Shown in pieces: positions 7,928-16,080 of a stretch of DNA of 36,933 nucleotides. A program made the position numbers and the translations under genes. The notes below the pieces were generated by a model, which saw nothing but the letters and a program-made list of their open reading frames with translations, was not told the origin of the DNA and did not search any database. Source of the DNA: Fibrobacter sp. (lineage in GTDB: Bacteria; Fibrobacterota; Chitinivibrionia; Chitinivibrionales; Chitinispirillaceae); contig JAAYEB010000478.1 of NCBI GenBank assembly GCA_012728995.1, positions 1-36,933 on the forward strand. Direction: 5' to 3'. Within the stretch, counting starts at the first letter, position 1. Every line of letters begins with the position of its first letter.

Positions 7928-9250
7928 ATGATTAATTGTCACTTTAAACAGGTCATTATTACTTTATTCATAACCATAATCTCATTTCAGAACATACTTA
8001 ATGTTTATTTTTATGGTTTGACAGAATTTGGATTTTTTGCAAATGTATTACCAATTCTAAAAGATTCGATTCTTTTATTTATTACTTTTGTTGCTTTTAT
8101 TCTTTGTCTTCCAAAATGGAAAATCAATAAAAATCTGATTGGTATTTATATTTTTATTTTTTTATTTTTATCAATAAATATGTTTTTAGCAATCGGATCA
8201 TCTGCAGGGAAAGTTAATATAATTTACAATTTACGTCGGATGTTTACTTTGCTAATTGCATTTATAACTTTCTCAATCCTTCCATTAACAAATGAAATTG
8301 TAAAGAGAATAAAGAAAGTTGTTGTGTTAGTAACATATGTAGTATGTTTATTTGGTTTATTTGAATACTTTTTACCTGATTCATTTTGGGATAAAATATT
8401 AAAAATACCATTATTTTGGAAAGGACAATCTATAGATCCTTGGGGTGCATCGAAGATTGCTAACAGCGGAAGATTTTACACATATGACCTATATTTTATC
8501 TTGGGTAGAACTGTCCGAAGAATGGTTTCTTTTTATTGTGAACCAACAACTTTAGGTAGCTTTTTAAGTTTCGTATTACCATTTTATGCATTCGAAGGAA
8601 GATGTAACAAAAAGAAAATAATATTTATCAGTTTAATAGTTGTATCAGGACTACTTGTCATGTCAAAAGCCTTTATTCTTACTATTTTAGTGGTATTATT
8701 TTTTTCAATATTTAGAAAAGCTGATTACAAAAAAGTAGTTTTATTTACTATTTGTTTTTACGTTTTTGCGATGATTCTCACTAACATGGGCTTGACAAAA
8801 GGGCCATTCAGTCATATTTATGGTTTTTATTCAAGTTTCAATATAATTATAACTCAGAAAAAATATTTCGGATATGGGATTGCTAAAGCTGGTAACTATA
8901 AAGATGCCTATGATAAAACCAGTGAAATTATTGGTGGAGGTGAAAGTGGATTTGGAAATATGGTTGCTCAGAGTGGGGTTGTTGCTTTCATTTTTATAAT
9001 AATAATATTTTTAATTTTGAGAATTGCTTCGAAAAATTATCATTACACTCGCAATAATGATTATTATGCAATATTTGTTGCTATGGTTTGTTGGTATTTA
9101 ATTTACCTTTATTCTGCATCAAGCTTAGGTTTTTCAGGTAATATATTCTTTTTTATGTTTTCAGGAATTTTATTAAACAATCAACTTCTATTAAAAAATT
9201 ATGAAAAAAGTTCTTTTTTTAACACCACAATTGCCTTATCCACCGATTAG
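7928..9250 (+). CDS. Wzy/O-antigen-ligase-like membrane protein
   Basis: This is a 440-residue polytopic protein with roughly ten to twelve membrane segments and a longer polar loop around residues 155-200 and another near 295-350. The stretch FYCEPTTLGSFLSFVLP is reminiscent of Wzy/WaaL-type proteins, which often have a conserved acidic residue followed by small residues at a membrane edge. Proteins of this type polymerise flipped repeat units or ligate the polymer to an acceptor in the periplasm. Sequence alone does not separate polymerase from ligase; with Wzx and Wzz in the operon, polymerase is more likely. The last 50 bases overlap the next gene in another frame. Confidence 0.75.
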   Translation: MINCHFKQVIITLFITIISFQNILNVYFYGLTEFGFFANVLPILKDSILLFITFVAFILCLPKWKINKNLIGIYIFIFLFLSINMFLAIGSSAGKVNIIYNLRRMFTLLIAFITFSILPLTNEIVKRIKKVVVLVTYVVCLFGLFEYFLPDSFWDKILKIPLFWKGQSIDPWGASKIANSGRFYTYDLYFILGRTVRRMVSFYCEPTTLGSFLSFVLPFYAFEGRCNKKKIIFISLIVVSGLLVMSKAFILTILVVLFFSIFRKADYKKVVLFTICFYVFAMILTNMGLTKGPFSHIYGFYSSFNIIITQKKYFGYGIAKAGNYKDAYDKTSEIIGGGESGFGNMVAQSGVVAFIFIIIIFLILRIASKNYHYTRNNDYYAIFVAMVCWYLIYLYSASSLGFSGNIFFFMFSGILLNNQLLLKNYEKSSFFNTTIALSTD

Positions 9251-10397
9251 TGGTGGAACAATTAAAAGCTGGAAAATAATAGAATACCTTTCAAAAAAAT
9301 ATAATGTAACACTTTGTTGTTTTTTAAAAGGAAATGATTCCGAATATGTGGAAGAATTTCTCTTAAAAATAAAATTAGATAAATTTTATTCTATACCATA
9401 TGAAAAAAAAAGAAATCTTCTTAATTGGGTGAAAAGTGTAATCTTTAAAATACCATTAAATATTTACCGAAATAGAAATGATAAATTAAGGAAATATGTT
9501 AAATCAATAAAAAAGGAATACGAATGTATATTTGTTGATCATTACCTTATGTTTCAATATGTCGAGAATTTTAAAAAAAGTTATATCATTTTTCATCAAC
9601 ATAATGCCGAATTTGTTATGTGGCAAAGATTAGCTGAACTTAATAAAAATCTATTTATGAAAACCGCCATAAAAATAGAATCAAATCGAATAGCTGCTTA
9701 TGAAAAATGTATTTGTAAAAAAGCACATGTTGTTTTTGCCGCTCCAAATGATATCAAGAGCCTAATCAGTTTGGGATTAGAAAAAACAATATTCCGAACT
9801 ACTTATCATCTTGGAGTTGAAGAATTATTGTATGAAACGGATTTGAACTTTGACCAGACAGAAGAAGCTATCTTATTTGTAGGAAATTTACAATGGGAAG
9901 CAAATATCGATGGGCTTCTTTGGTTCCTTAAAGGTGCTTGGAAAGAAATAAAGAGAAAAAAAAAGAACCTTGTTTTCTATATAGTAGGCAAAAATCCTGA
10001 TAAACGTATAGTCCATGAGTGTAAAAAACATGTAGATGTGATTTTAACGGGTTTTATAGATAATTTATTACCAATATACAACAAATCTCGTGTTTGTGTA
10101 TGTCCATTGAGATTTGGAAGTGGTATTAAAGTTAAAATAATCAATAGTTTATATAGGGGATTACCAGTAGTAACAACTCCAGTGGGAGTAGAAGGGCTAA
10201 GTGTCATTAATGGAAAAGAACTATTCTTTTCTTCTGAACTCAATCAAATATGTAAACATATAGTAGAATTATTATCAAATAGGGATTTGTGGAGCTATAT
10301 TAGTGTGAATGGGAGAAGTATTGCAAAAAAACTATACACATGGGACAATATACTGAAAGATATTGATTCTAGTATAGATAATTGCATATCTGGTTAA
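9201..10397 (+). CDS. GT4-like glycosyltransferase
   Basis: This is a 398-residue GT-B-fold enzyme. The N-terminus KKVLFLTPQLPYPPISGGT has the Gly-rich acceptor-side loop. The C-terminal half begins at ILFVGNLQWEANIDGLLWF and includes FGSGIKVKIINSLYRGLPVV followed by TTPVGVEGL, the donor-binding region of 'Glycosyl transferases group 1' proteins. It would add a sugar to the lipid-linked intermediate; donor and linkage are unknown. It starts inside the preceding gene (50-base overlap) with only an A-rich leader as a possible binding site. It is the only classical sugar transferase in the operon besides the WecG/TagA-type enzyme, so the repeat unit may be sugar-poor. Confidence 0.85.
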   Translation: MKKVLFLTPQLPYPPISGGTIKSWKIIEYLSKKYNVTLCCFLKGNDSEYVEEFLLKIKLDKFYSIPYEKKRNLLNWVKSVIFKIPLNIYRNRNDKLRKYVKSIKKEYECIFVDHYLMFQYVENFKKSYIIFHQHNAEFVMWQRLAELNKNLFMKTAIKIESNRIAAYEKCICKKAHVVFAAPNDIKSLISLGLEKTIFRTTYHLGVEELLYETDLNFDQTEEAILFVGNLQWEANIDGLLWFLKGAWKEIKRKKKNLVFYIVGKNPDKRIVHECKKHVDVILTGFIDNLLPIYNKSRVCVCPLRFGSGIKVKIINSLYRGLPVVTTPVGVEGLSVINGKELFFSSELNQICKHIVELLSNRDLWSYISVNGRSIAKKLYTWDNILKDIDSSIDNCISG

Positions 10398-10410
10398 AAA
10401 CATTTATGTT

Positions 10411-11265
10411 ATGACAAAACAGACAGACTGGCTTTTTAGATTCTGTAATGCAATTAAAAAAGAAGAAATAAAAATGATATCTAATGATCGACTGTTAAAT
10501 ATTCCTGTTACACCTTTTACCAGTTTCCAAAACTGCATTGAGTGTATTCTTAAACTACTCTCTAATTCAGATAAGAATAAATATTCAATTTTTACTCCAA
10601 ATGTGCATCACTTCTATTTGTATAATTCAGATTCGGAAATGAAAAAAGCTTATGATTCCTGTACTTTATCACTTATAGATGGTATGCCGTTAGTATGGAC
10701 TTACAGATTACTTAAAAAGAGAAAGGTTGTTAAAGTATCTGGATCTGATGTTTTTTCTTATTTACTACCTATTTTGGTTAAAAAAAACAAGAAAATATTT
10801 TTATTGGGTGGTGAAGAAGGTGTTGCTAAAAATGCAGTAAACAATTTGTGTAGTGATATAAATCATCGAATTTTTACATATTCACCTCCATTTGGATTTG
10901 AAAAAAAATCAAATCAAAATTATATCATTTTAGATAAAATTAACAAAATAAAACCAGATATTCTCTTTGTTGCATTCGGTGCCCCAAAACAGGAAAAATG
11001 GATATATGCTAATTTAAAAAAAATAAACGCAAAAATAGCAATTGGGGTTGGAGGTTCTTTTGATTTTGCTGCCGGAATTCAAAAACGGGCTCCAGTATGG
11101 ATGCAAAAGTTGTCTTTGGAGTGGTTTTACAGGCTGCTTTGTAACCCTAAAAGATTGTTTAAAAGGTATTTGATAACAAACAGCTTCTTCATTTTGATAT
11201 TGATGTTCGAGGTTTTAAAAATGACAATTTCCAAAATTTGTAGACATAAAATATTTAGACGATAA
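10411..11265 (+). CDS. WecG/TagA/CpsF-family glycosyltransferase
   Basis: This 284-residue GT26-type enzyme has FTPNVHHF (61-68) with the conserved Thr, DGMPLVW (90-96) with the putative catalytic Asp, LLGG (131-134), GAPKQE (190-195), IGVGGSFDF and a C-terminal basic tail WFYRL...NPKRLFKRY. In wall teichoic acid synthesis TagA adds N-acetylmannosamine to undecaprenyl-PP-GlcNAc to form the linkage unit; WecG does a similar step with ManNAcA. Here it could complete the linker onto which glycerol-phosphate is built. An alternative start at the ATG at 10474 gives a more usual length (about 263 residues). The first 21 residues (WLFRFCNAIKK) loosely echo the C-terminal motif, perhaps by chance. 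It is the last gene of the operon. Confidence 0.9.
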   Translation: MTKQTDWLFRFCNAIKKEEIKMISNDRLLNIPVTPFTSFQNCIECILKLLSNSDKNKYSIFTPNVHHFYLYNSDSEMKKAYDSCTLSLIDGMPLVWTYRLLKKRKVVKVSGSDVFSYLLPILVKKNKKIFLLGGEEGVAKNAVNNLCSDINHRIFTYSPPFGFEKKSNQNYIILDKINKIKPDILFVAFGAPKQEKWIYANLKKINAKIAIGVGGSFDFAAGIQKRAPVWMQKLSLEWFYRLLCNPKRLFKRYLITNSFFILILMFEVLKMTISKICRHKIFRR

Positions 11266-11766
11266 TGGTATGTGTGAGAGCAAAGGAAAGAGATGCTTAC
11301 TACGTAGTTAGACTAATTATACATAAGTTTTCGGTAAAACCAATTTATCGAATGTAATCTGGACCAATGTTATATGGGTAAATTATTGTTACTTGGCACC
11401 CATCGATGGAAAAGGAATAATATACTAAAACTGGCTGGTTTAAAGTGCCCTCCAATACTAGGCTTTTCCACTCAACCTGTTAAAAAAATGTAAAAATGGC
11501 AATTAATGGTTATTATAACCAATTAACCATAATAATACAACTACAAATCAATACTATTAGACTTTAGTTCGGGAAAAAATTATAATTTATTGTAATTACA
11601 GGGTTTAAGATTCAGCATTTAATCCGGTACAGGAGCAGATGCCGGGAAAAGATAAATTAATCCCTGTTCCTTAGCATTTTAATTATCTATCTGATCGAAA
11701 TATCAGAAATGTGGCATGTTATAAATTCAATACCTTGACCTTACAACTATATGGTTAGAAAATAGA
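11266..11766 (+). other. Gene-free gap with palindromes and a possible structured RNA
   Basis: I find no convincing coding region in these 501 bases. A 39-codon frame near 11374-11493 has no ribosome binding site. Structures seen are CCATCGATGG (11400-11409), GGTTATTATAACC (11508-11520) next to a further TAACCAT, the long stem 11598-11667, and a 6-base hairpin 11690-11707 (TCTGAT / ATCAGA). The gap divides the very AT-rich polymer operon from genes with a more ordinary composition, so it may be an island edge. It should contain the terminator of the first operon and the promoter of the next, but I could not pin either down. Confidence 0.6.
11598..11667 (+). promoter_or_regulatory. Possible structured leader RNA or decayed inverted repeat
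   Basis: ACAGGGTTTAA (11598-11608) pairs with TTAATCCCTGT (11657-11667) over 11 positions with one T-T mismatch. Inside the loop, CCGG (11624-11627) can pair with CCGG (11642-11645), giving a two-level stem. An alternative internal pairing is GCATTT with AGATGC. It ends about 100 bases before the SpoIIE-type gene. I do not recognise a known riboswitch class in it. Confidence 0.25.
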
Positions 11767-12978
11767 GTGCAAAAAAAGGATTTCGATAAAAGCGGTAACG
11801 GTTCTGAAAAAGATTCAGATCTGGTTATTGCAAGAAAAATTCAGGCAGCAATGATCCCCAGAAGTTTTCCGGCTGTTGAGGGGCTGGAAATTAATTCGGT
11901 ATATCTTCCTTGCGGTGCTGTGGGAGGAGATCTTTTCGATTGTATTCAAATCTCAGATGACATTCTGGCTTTCTTAATTTTTGATGTAACTGGTTTTGGC
12001 ATCTCGTCTGCATTGATTTCTGCAATGGCCAAAGTTTGTTTTATGCACCATATAAATCTTGGTGTTTCACCCCGTGCTGTAATTAGTCGTGTAAATTCTG
12101 AAATAATTGGTAATATTAACGCGGATTTTTATTTAACCGCATTTCTGTGCTATCTTAATCTTCATGATAATAAACTGTCCTTTTGCAATGCAGGACATGC
12201 TTATCCATTTATTTACAGGAAAAAAGAGGGTAAATGCATTTCACTTAAAACTCAAGGAACATTTATTGGTGTTTTCAAGGATACTTTCTTTGATGAGCAA
12301 TATGAATATCTCAATCCTGGTGACACCCTTTTTATGTTTACAGATGGAGTTTATCGGTTGTTTTCTGATGATTACAATAAAGGGCGGAAAATGTTTGAAG
12401 CTGAATTGACTGGACATTTAAGTACACAATCCCCAAAGGAGTTTCAAACTTTCATCGAAGAAAAAAATCAAAAAACCGATTACATGGAAGATGATATTAC
12501 AATCATGAGTGTCGAGGTTCAGACTCAGTCACGAAAAAATCAGATAAAGGAGAAACTCGGTTTTTCTGCAGAAGCGCCGGTATATTTGCAGATTTTCAGC
12601 TACTTTGAAGAAATTGATAAAGCTATCAGCGTAATCCTTGCTTCGATGGATTCGTATGGTTTTCCAGATGAATCAATAAGAAAAATGAAGATAGCTCTTA
12701 CAGAATTACTTGTAAATGCAATCTCACATGGAAACAAGAAAGATTTTTCAAAGAAAGTTGTAATGGGGCATATCATAGACAAAAAACAGATAACAATATC
12801 CATTATGGACGAAGGAAGTGGGTTTAATCCAGACTCTGTACCAGATCCAACTACTCCTGAAAATTTGAGTAAAAATTGTGGCCGTGGATTGTTTATTGTT
12901 AAACATTATGTCGATACGGTGGTGTTTAATGATAAAGGAAACAGGGTAACTGTTACCAGGTATCATTCTGTCAGATAA
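11767..12978 (+). CDS. SpoIIE/RsbU-type PP2C phosphatase fused to an RsbW-like ATPase domain
   Basis: The 403-residue cytoplasmic protein joins two halves of partner-switching control. Residues 15-250 are a SpoIIE phosphatase with GGD (53-55), DVTG (73-76), FCNAGHAYPF (139-148), TDG (192-194) and DD (242-243), the metal-binding acids of the family. Residues 275-400 are a GHKL/HATPase domain with ELLVNAISHGN (313-323), DEGSGF (348-353) and GRGLF (372-376), as in RsbW/SpoIIAB anti-sigma kinases. Known families act on STAS-domain anti-sigma antagonists or sigma factors, but none is encoded nearby and there is no sensor domain. The GTG start at 11767 has no strong binding site. It lies 11 bases ahead of coaE. 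Confidence 0.88.
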   Translation: MQKKDFDKSGNGSEKDSDLVIARKIQAAMIPRSFPAVEGLEINSVYLPCGAVGGDLFDCIQISDDILAFLIFDVTGFGISSALISAMAKVCFMHHINLGVSPRAVISRVNSEIIGNINADFYLTAFLCYLNLHDNKLSFCNAGHAYPFIYRKKEGKCISLKTQGTFIGVFKDTFFDEQYEYLNPGDTLFMFTDGVYRLFSDDYNKGRKMFEAELTGHLSTQSPKEFQTFIEEKNQKTDYMEDDITIMSVEVQTQSRKNQIKEKLGFSAEAPVYLQIFSYFEEIDKAISVILASMDSYGFPDESIRKMKIALTELLVNAISHGNKKDFSKKVVMGHIIDKKQITISIMDEGSGFNPDSVPDPTTPENLSKNCGRGLFIVKHYVDTVVFNDKGNRVTVTRYHSVR

Positions 12979-12989
12979 ATATTTATTTT

Positions 12990-13586
12990 ATGAAGTCATT
13001 TAAAATTGGTTTGGCTGGTTATATGGGAGCAGGGAAAACGACCTGTTCACAAATTTTTGTGGATCATGGTGCTGCTATTATTAACGCCGATCATGTTGCA
13101 AAGTATCTGATGGAGCAAGACCGGTACATAAAAAAAAGGTTAATTGAAGAGTTCGGAAATGGGATTTGCAACAATGAAAAAATATCTTTTGCAAAACTTG
13201 GAAGAATCGTATTTAGTTCAATGGATAAAATCCGCAAACTCAACTCTGTTGTACATCCTCCTCTTCTGGATACTATTCATAAACTCCTGACAGGTAAACA
13301 GGACCAGATTGTGGTACTTGATGCTAGCTTGATTCCATTATGGAATATTGATAACTGGTTTGATATTCGGATATGGGTGTATGCACCATTTGTAACCAGG
13401 CTTGAACGTATATTAAACAAACCAGAATGTAACTTGTCGAGAGATCAGATAAGTAAAAGGATGATTTTACAGCAGAAACTTTTCTCGCCGCCATCTGTTA
13501 AGAATTGGAAATACGTTTTGAATGACGGCAAAATAGAAGCAGTAAAGAATGCAATTGGTGAAATCGTTGAAGTTGAAAGTATATGA
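12990..13586 (+). CDS. coaE: Dephospho-CoA kinase (CoaE), divergent
   Basis: The 198-residue P-loop kinase has GYMGAGKTT (10-18), INADHVAK (about 31-38) where CoaE normally has DAD..AR, VVHP in the usual (L/V)HP position, and a lid-like region with R...Q...R spacing in the last third. CoaE phosphorylates dephospho-CoA in the last step of coenzyme A synthesis. The first Asp of the acidic pair is Asn, and the usual PLL(F/Y)E segment reads SLIPLWNID, lacking the Glu. The overall plan and length still fit CoaE best. Activity on another small substrate cannot be excluded. It follows the phosphatase gene by 11 bases, so the two are probably cotranscribed. Confidence 0.75.
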   Translation: MKSFKIGLAGYMGAGKTTCSQIFVDHGAAIINADHVAKYLMEQDRYIKKRLIEEFGNGICNNEKISFAKLGRIVFSSMDKIRKLNSVVHPPLLDTIHKLLTGKQDQIVVLDASLIPLWNIDNWFDIRIWVYAPFVTRLERILNKPECNLSRDQISKRMILQQKLFSPPSVKNWKYVLNDGKIEAVKNAIGEIVEVESI

Positions 13587-13689
13587 GTTAAAATCCGGGT
13601 ATGACGTGTCATTGGATGAATAAGGCAGAGTGCGGATAATCAGTAACTCCTATCAATTAATAACCTATTTACAGAATAGATGACTGCGT

Positions 13690-14679
13690 ATGATGAAAAA
13701 ACAGTATATATTGGCAATGAGTATTCTGATATGCTTTGTCTGTTTATGTACTAAAAAGAATTCGGATCTTTCTGAATATTACATATTTGGTAATGATACG
13801 CTTACTTCAGCACAGTTTCATGAATTGGATCCGGTTAATGAAACTGATTCACTGAAATTTGAATACATAGTAATCAGAAAAACATTTGCTTCAGAAGATA
13901 CCGAAACGGTTAACAATTCATTGTTACGTAATCTTTCCGGTCAGCTTTCTCTTCAGTCTGAAGTTGAATGGTCAATGGATGCATCATTGCTGCTACTGAA
14001 ATCAACGCAGGTGATAATAAGAAAACTTGATTCAGCTATTAAACCTTCTGTTATCATCGGGTACGCAGATTCTGTGATTAATGAAAAATACGGATCCAAA
14101 TTAACTGAGCGTTTAGATGTAGTTTTGGATACAAACAATAATAAGTCTGAACAAACAATCGAATTGATCAGAAAATTGTTGGGAGTTTCTGAACATATTG
14201 CCCAAACCCTGTATTATTTCGTGAGTGAGCAGGATGATCCGAAATTAGATAAGGAAAAGGTAAACGAAATGGTTAAGGGCTTATTATCTGAAAAAAAAAC
14301 AGAAGCAAAAGATAAACAAATAATTAAATCAAAAAATGAATTGAAACCTGAAAAAAAGAATAATTCACTCTTAGCTCTTAAATATAGAAATCATAAATCC
14401 ATACAGGATTCAATTTCAAGACACATACCTGATTTAAAAATTATGTACAAGCAGTTTTTAAAGAAAGATGCTGCTATGACAGGGAGGGTGATGGTTACTT
14501 TTTATGTAAATACTGAAGGTAAAGTGATAGATTCTCGGGTGAGTCGTACTGACATAAATAATCCTGAATTTTTGGATATGTTGATTTCACATACTAAAGT
14601 TATAAATTTCAGTTCGATTCCGGAAAAAATCGGAAATATGACTTTTGAATTCCCGTTTGAATTTAATACAGAAATGTAA
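13690..14679 (+). CDS. Envelope protein with TonB/AgmX-like C-terminal domain
   Basis: The 329-residue protein starts with a hydrophobic export signal (residues 4-20). A Cys follows VCL at about 20, so lipidation is possible, but the box is not canonical. A low-complexity, Lys/Glu-rich linker spans about 200-230. The final 90 residues (GRVMVTFYVNTEGKVIDSRV and onward) resemble the C-terminal domain of TonB and AgmX/PglI-type proteins, with the typical beta-strand GxVxVxFxV, NTEGKV and a late F.FPFEF strand. It lacks a normal TonB membrane anchor plus Pro-rich span, so energy transduction is not certain. It lies directly upstream of the sugar-phosphate transferase and Wzi genes, suggesting a role in envelope polymer export. 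Confidence 0.6.
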   Translation: MMKKQYILAMSILICFVCLCTKKNSDLSEYYIFGNDTLTSAQFHELDPVNETDSLKFEYIVIRKTFASEDTETVNNSLLRNLSGQLSLQSEVEWSMDASLLLLKSTQVIIRKLDSAIKPSVIIGYADSVINEKYGSKLTERLDVVLDTNNNKSEQTIELIRKLLGVSEHIAQTLYYFVSEQDDPKLDKEKVNEMVKGLLSEKKTEAKDKQIIKSKNELKPEKKNNSLLALKYRNHKSIQDSISRHIPDLKIMYKQFLKKDAAMTGRVMVTFYVNTEGKVIDSRVSRTDINNPEFLDMLISHTKVINFSSIPEKIGNMTFEFPFEFNTEM

Positions 14680-14703
14680 GTTGCTTAATTACGGTAAATC
14701 ATA

Positions 14704-16080
14704 ATGCTAAAGGAACACTCATCTTTCGTTAAACAATCAATTGCCATTCTGGATTGTTTTTTATTGATAGTTGCTTTTTATCTTTCCTACCTGTTTATTG
14801 TTCCTTACAGGAAACTTGATCCGATTCTCAATTACTGGTTAATGATTGTTGGATTTATGGGTTTTTACCTTTACTTTGCCTGGACACGATCTCTTTTCTC
14901 AATAATGCATTTTAACTGGATGCGAGGGCTTTTAAGCCGGATAGTAATGATTTTTATTTCTGCTGCTTTGTTGGGTGCTGCAATTCTTTATCTTTTCCCC
15001 GATGATCGTAACAGCAGATATCTTTATTTGACATTTGCCTATCTGTCATTTGTTTTCATTTCATTAGAAAAAATTATTGTAAAGAGAATCATCGCTCGTG
15101 TACGATTGAAAAATGAGAACAATTCACCTGTTATCATTGTAGGAAGAGGACGAATTGCTGCTCAAATCAGTCAGGAAATTGGATGTAATCCACAATGGGG
15201 GATTCGGGTCATCAGAAAGTTGGATTTAAGTATTGAGCCAAGGGCCTTAGAAGAAGTACTTAAAAACTGCTATGTAGAGGAAGTCTTTTTCTGTGTTCCC
15301 AGAAAATTAACCAGAGATGGTATTACGATTGACCCGCTTCTTCAGATTTGTGAAGAAATGGGAAGGCCTGCACGTGTGTTCCTTAATATTTCGGGAGCGA
15401 CTTATTTTGCCAGGTGGGAATATCATCATTTTATGGAACGCCCTACCTTGATTTCTCATACAGTAGAACTGGATCCGGATCAGCTTTTTCTTAAGCGTTC
15501 ATTTGATGTTTTTGGGGCAATAATAGCTTCCATTTTCCTTGTAATTCTTTATCCATTCCTTGCTATAGCCATAAAGGTGACCTCAAAAGGACCAGTATTT
15601 TTTAAGCAGGTCAGAGTCGGTAAAAATGGAAAGCGATTTGTTATTTATAAATTCAGGTCAATGAAAAATGATGCAGATAAGAAAAAAAAGGAGCTTGAGA
15701 AATTAAATCAATGTGATGGTGCTTTTTTTAAAATAAAAGAGGATCCGCGTGTGACAGCGGTTGGTAAATTGATGAGAAAGTTCAGTATAGACGAAATACC
15801 TCAGGTAATTAATGTATTAAAAGGGGAAATGTCACTTGTAGGTACTCGACCACCCACTCCTGATGAGGTTGCTCAATATCAAAAATGGCACCATAGAAGA
15901 ATTAGTATCAGACCGGGAATTACCGGATTATGGCAGGTTTCGGGACGCAGCAAAATTACTAATTTTGATGAAATCGTGAAACTCGATTTGAATTATATTG
16001 ATAACTGGAGTATCTGGCTTGATATTAAAATCATTCTTAAAACAATACTGGTTATTTTCGAACGTGATACAGCGTATTAA
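14704..16080 (+). CDS. Polyprenyl-phosphate sugar-1-phosphate transferase (WbaP/WcaJ type)
   Basis: This is a 458-residue initiating transferase. Residues 10-140 hold four membrane segments, 140-255 a Rossmann-like domain (VIIVGRGRIAAQIS), and 262-458 the catalytic bacterial sugar transferase domain. That domain shows KRSFDVFGA at its membrane helix, YKFRSMKNDAD, SIDEIPQVINVLKGEMSLVG, TRPPTPDE and RPGITGLWQVSGRS. It moves a sugar-1-phosphate from a nucleotide sugar to undecaprenyl phosphate and thereby starts a lipid-linked glycan. It is the only initiating enzyme in the window and probably serves the upstream polymer operon; this is inference, since 3.4 kb separate them. The sugar (glucose, galactose or an amino sugar) is not readable. 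Confidence 0.93.
   Translation: MLKEHSSFVKQSIAILDCFLLIVAFYLSYLFIVPYRKLDPILNYWLMIVGFMGFYLYFAWTRSLFSIMHFNWMRGLLSRIVMIFISAALLGAAILYLFPDDRNSRYLYLTFAYLSFVFISLEKIIVKRIIARVRLKNENNSPVIIVGRGRIAAQISQEIGCNPQWGIRVIRKLDLSIEPRALEEVLKNCYVEEVFFCVPRKLTRDGITIDPLLQICEEMGRPARVFLNISGATYFARWEYHHFMERPTLISHTVELDPDQLFLKRSFDVFGAIIASIFLVILYPFLAIAIKVTSKGPVFFKQVRVGKNGKRFVIYKFRSMKNDADKKKKELEKLNQCDGAFFKIKEDPRVTAVGKLMRKFSIDEIPQVINVLKGEMSLVGTRPPTPDEVAQYQKWHHRRISIRPGITGLWQVSGRSKITNFDEIVKLDLNYIDNWSIWLDIKIILKTILVIFERDTAY

Noticed and set aside
11374-11493. A 39-codon frame in the gap after the polymer operon
   Set aside because: No ribosome binding site, no recognisable motif, and the other frames are equally open for short lengths.
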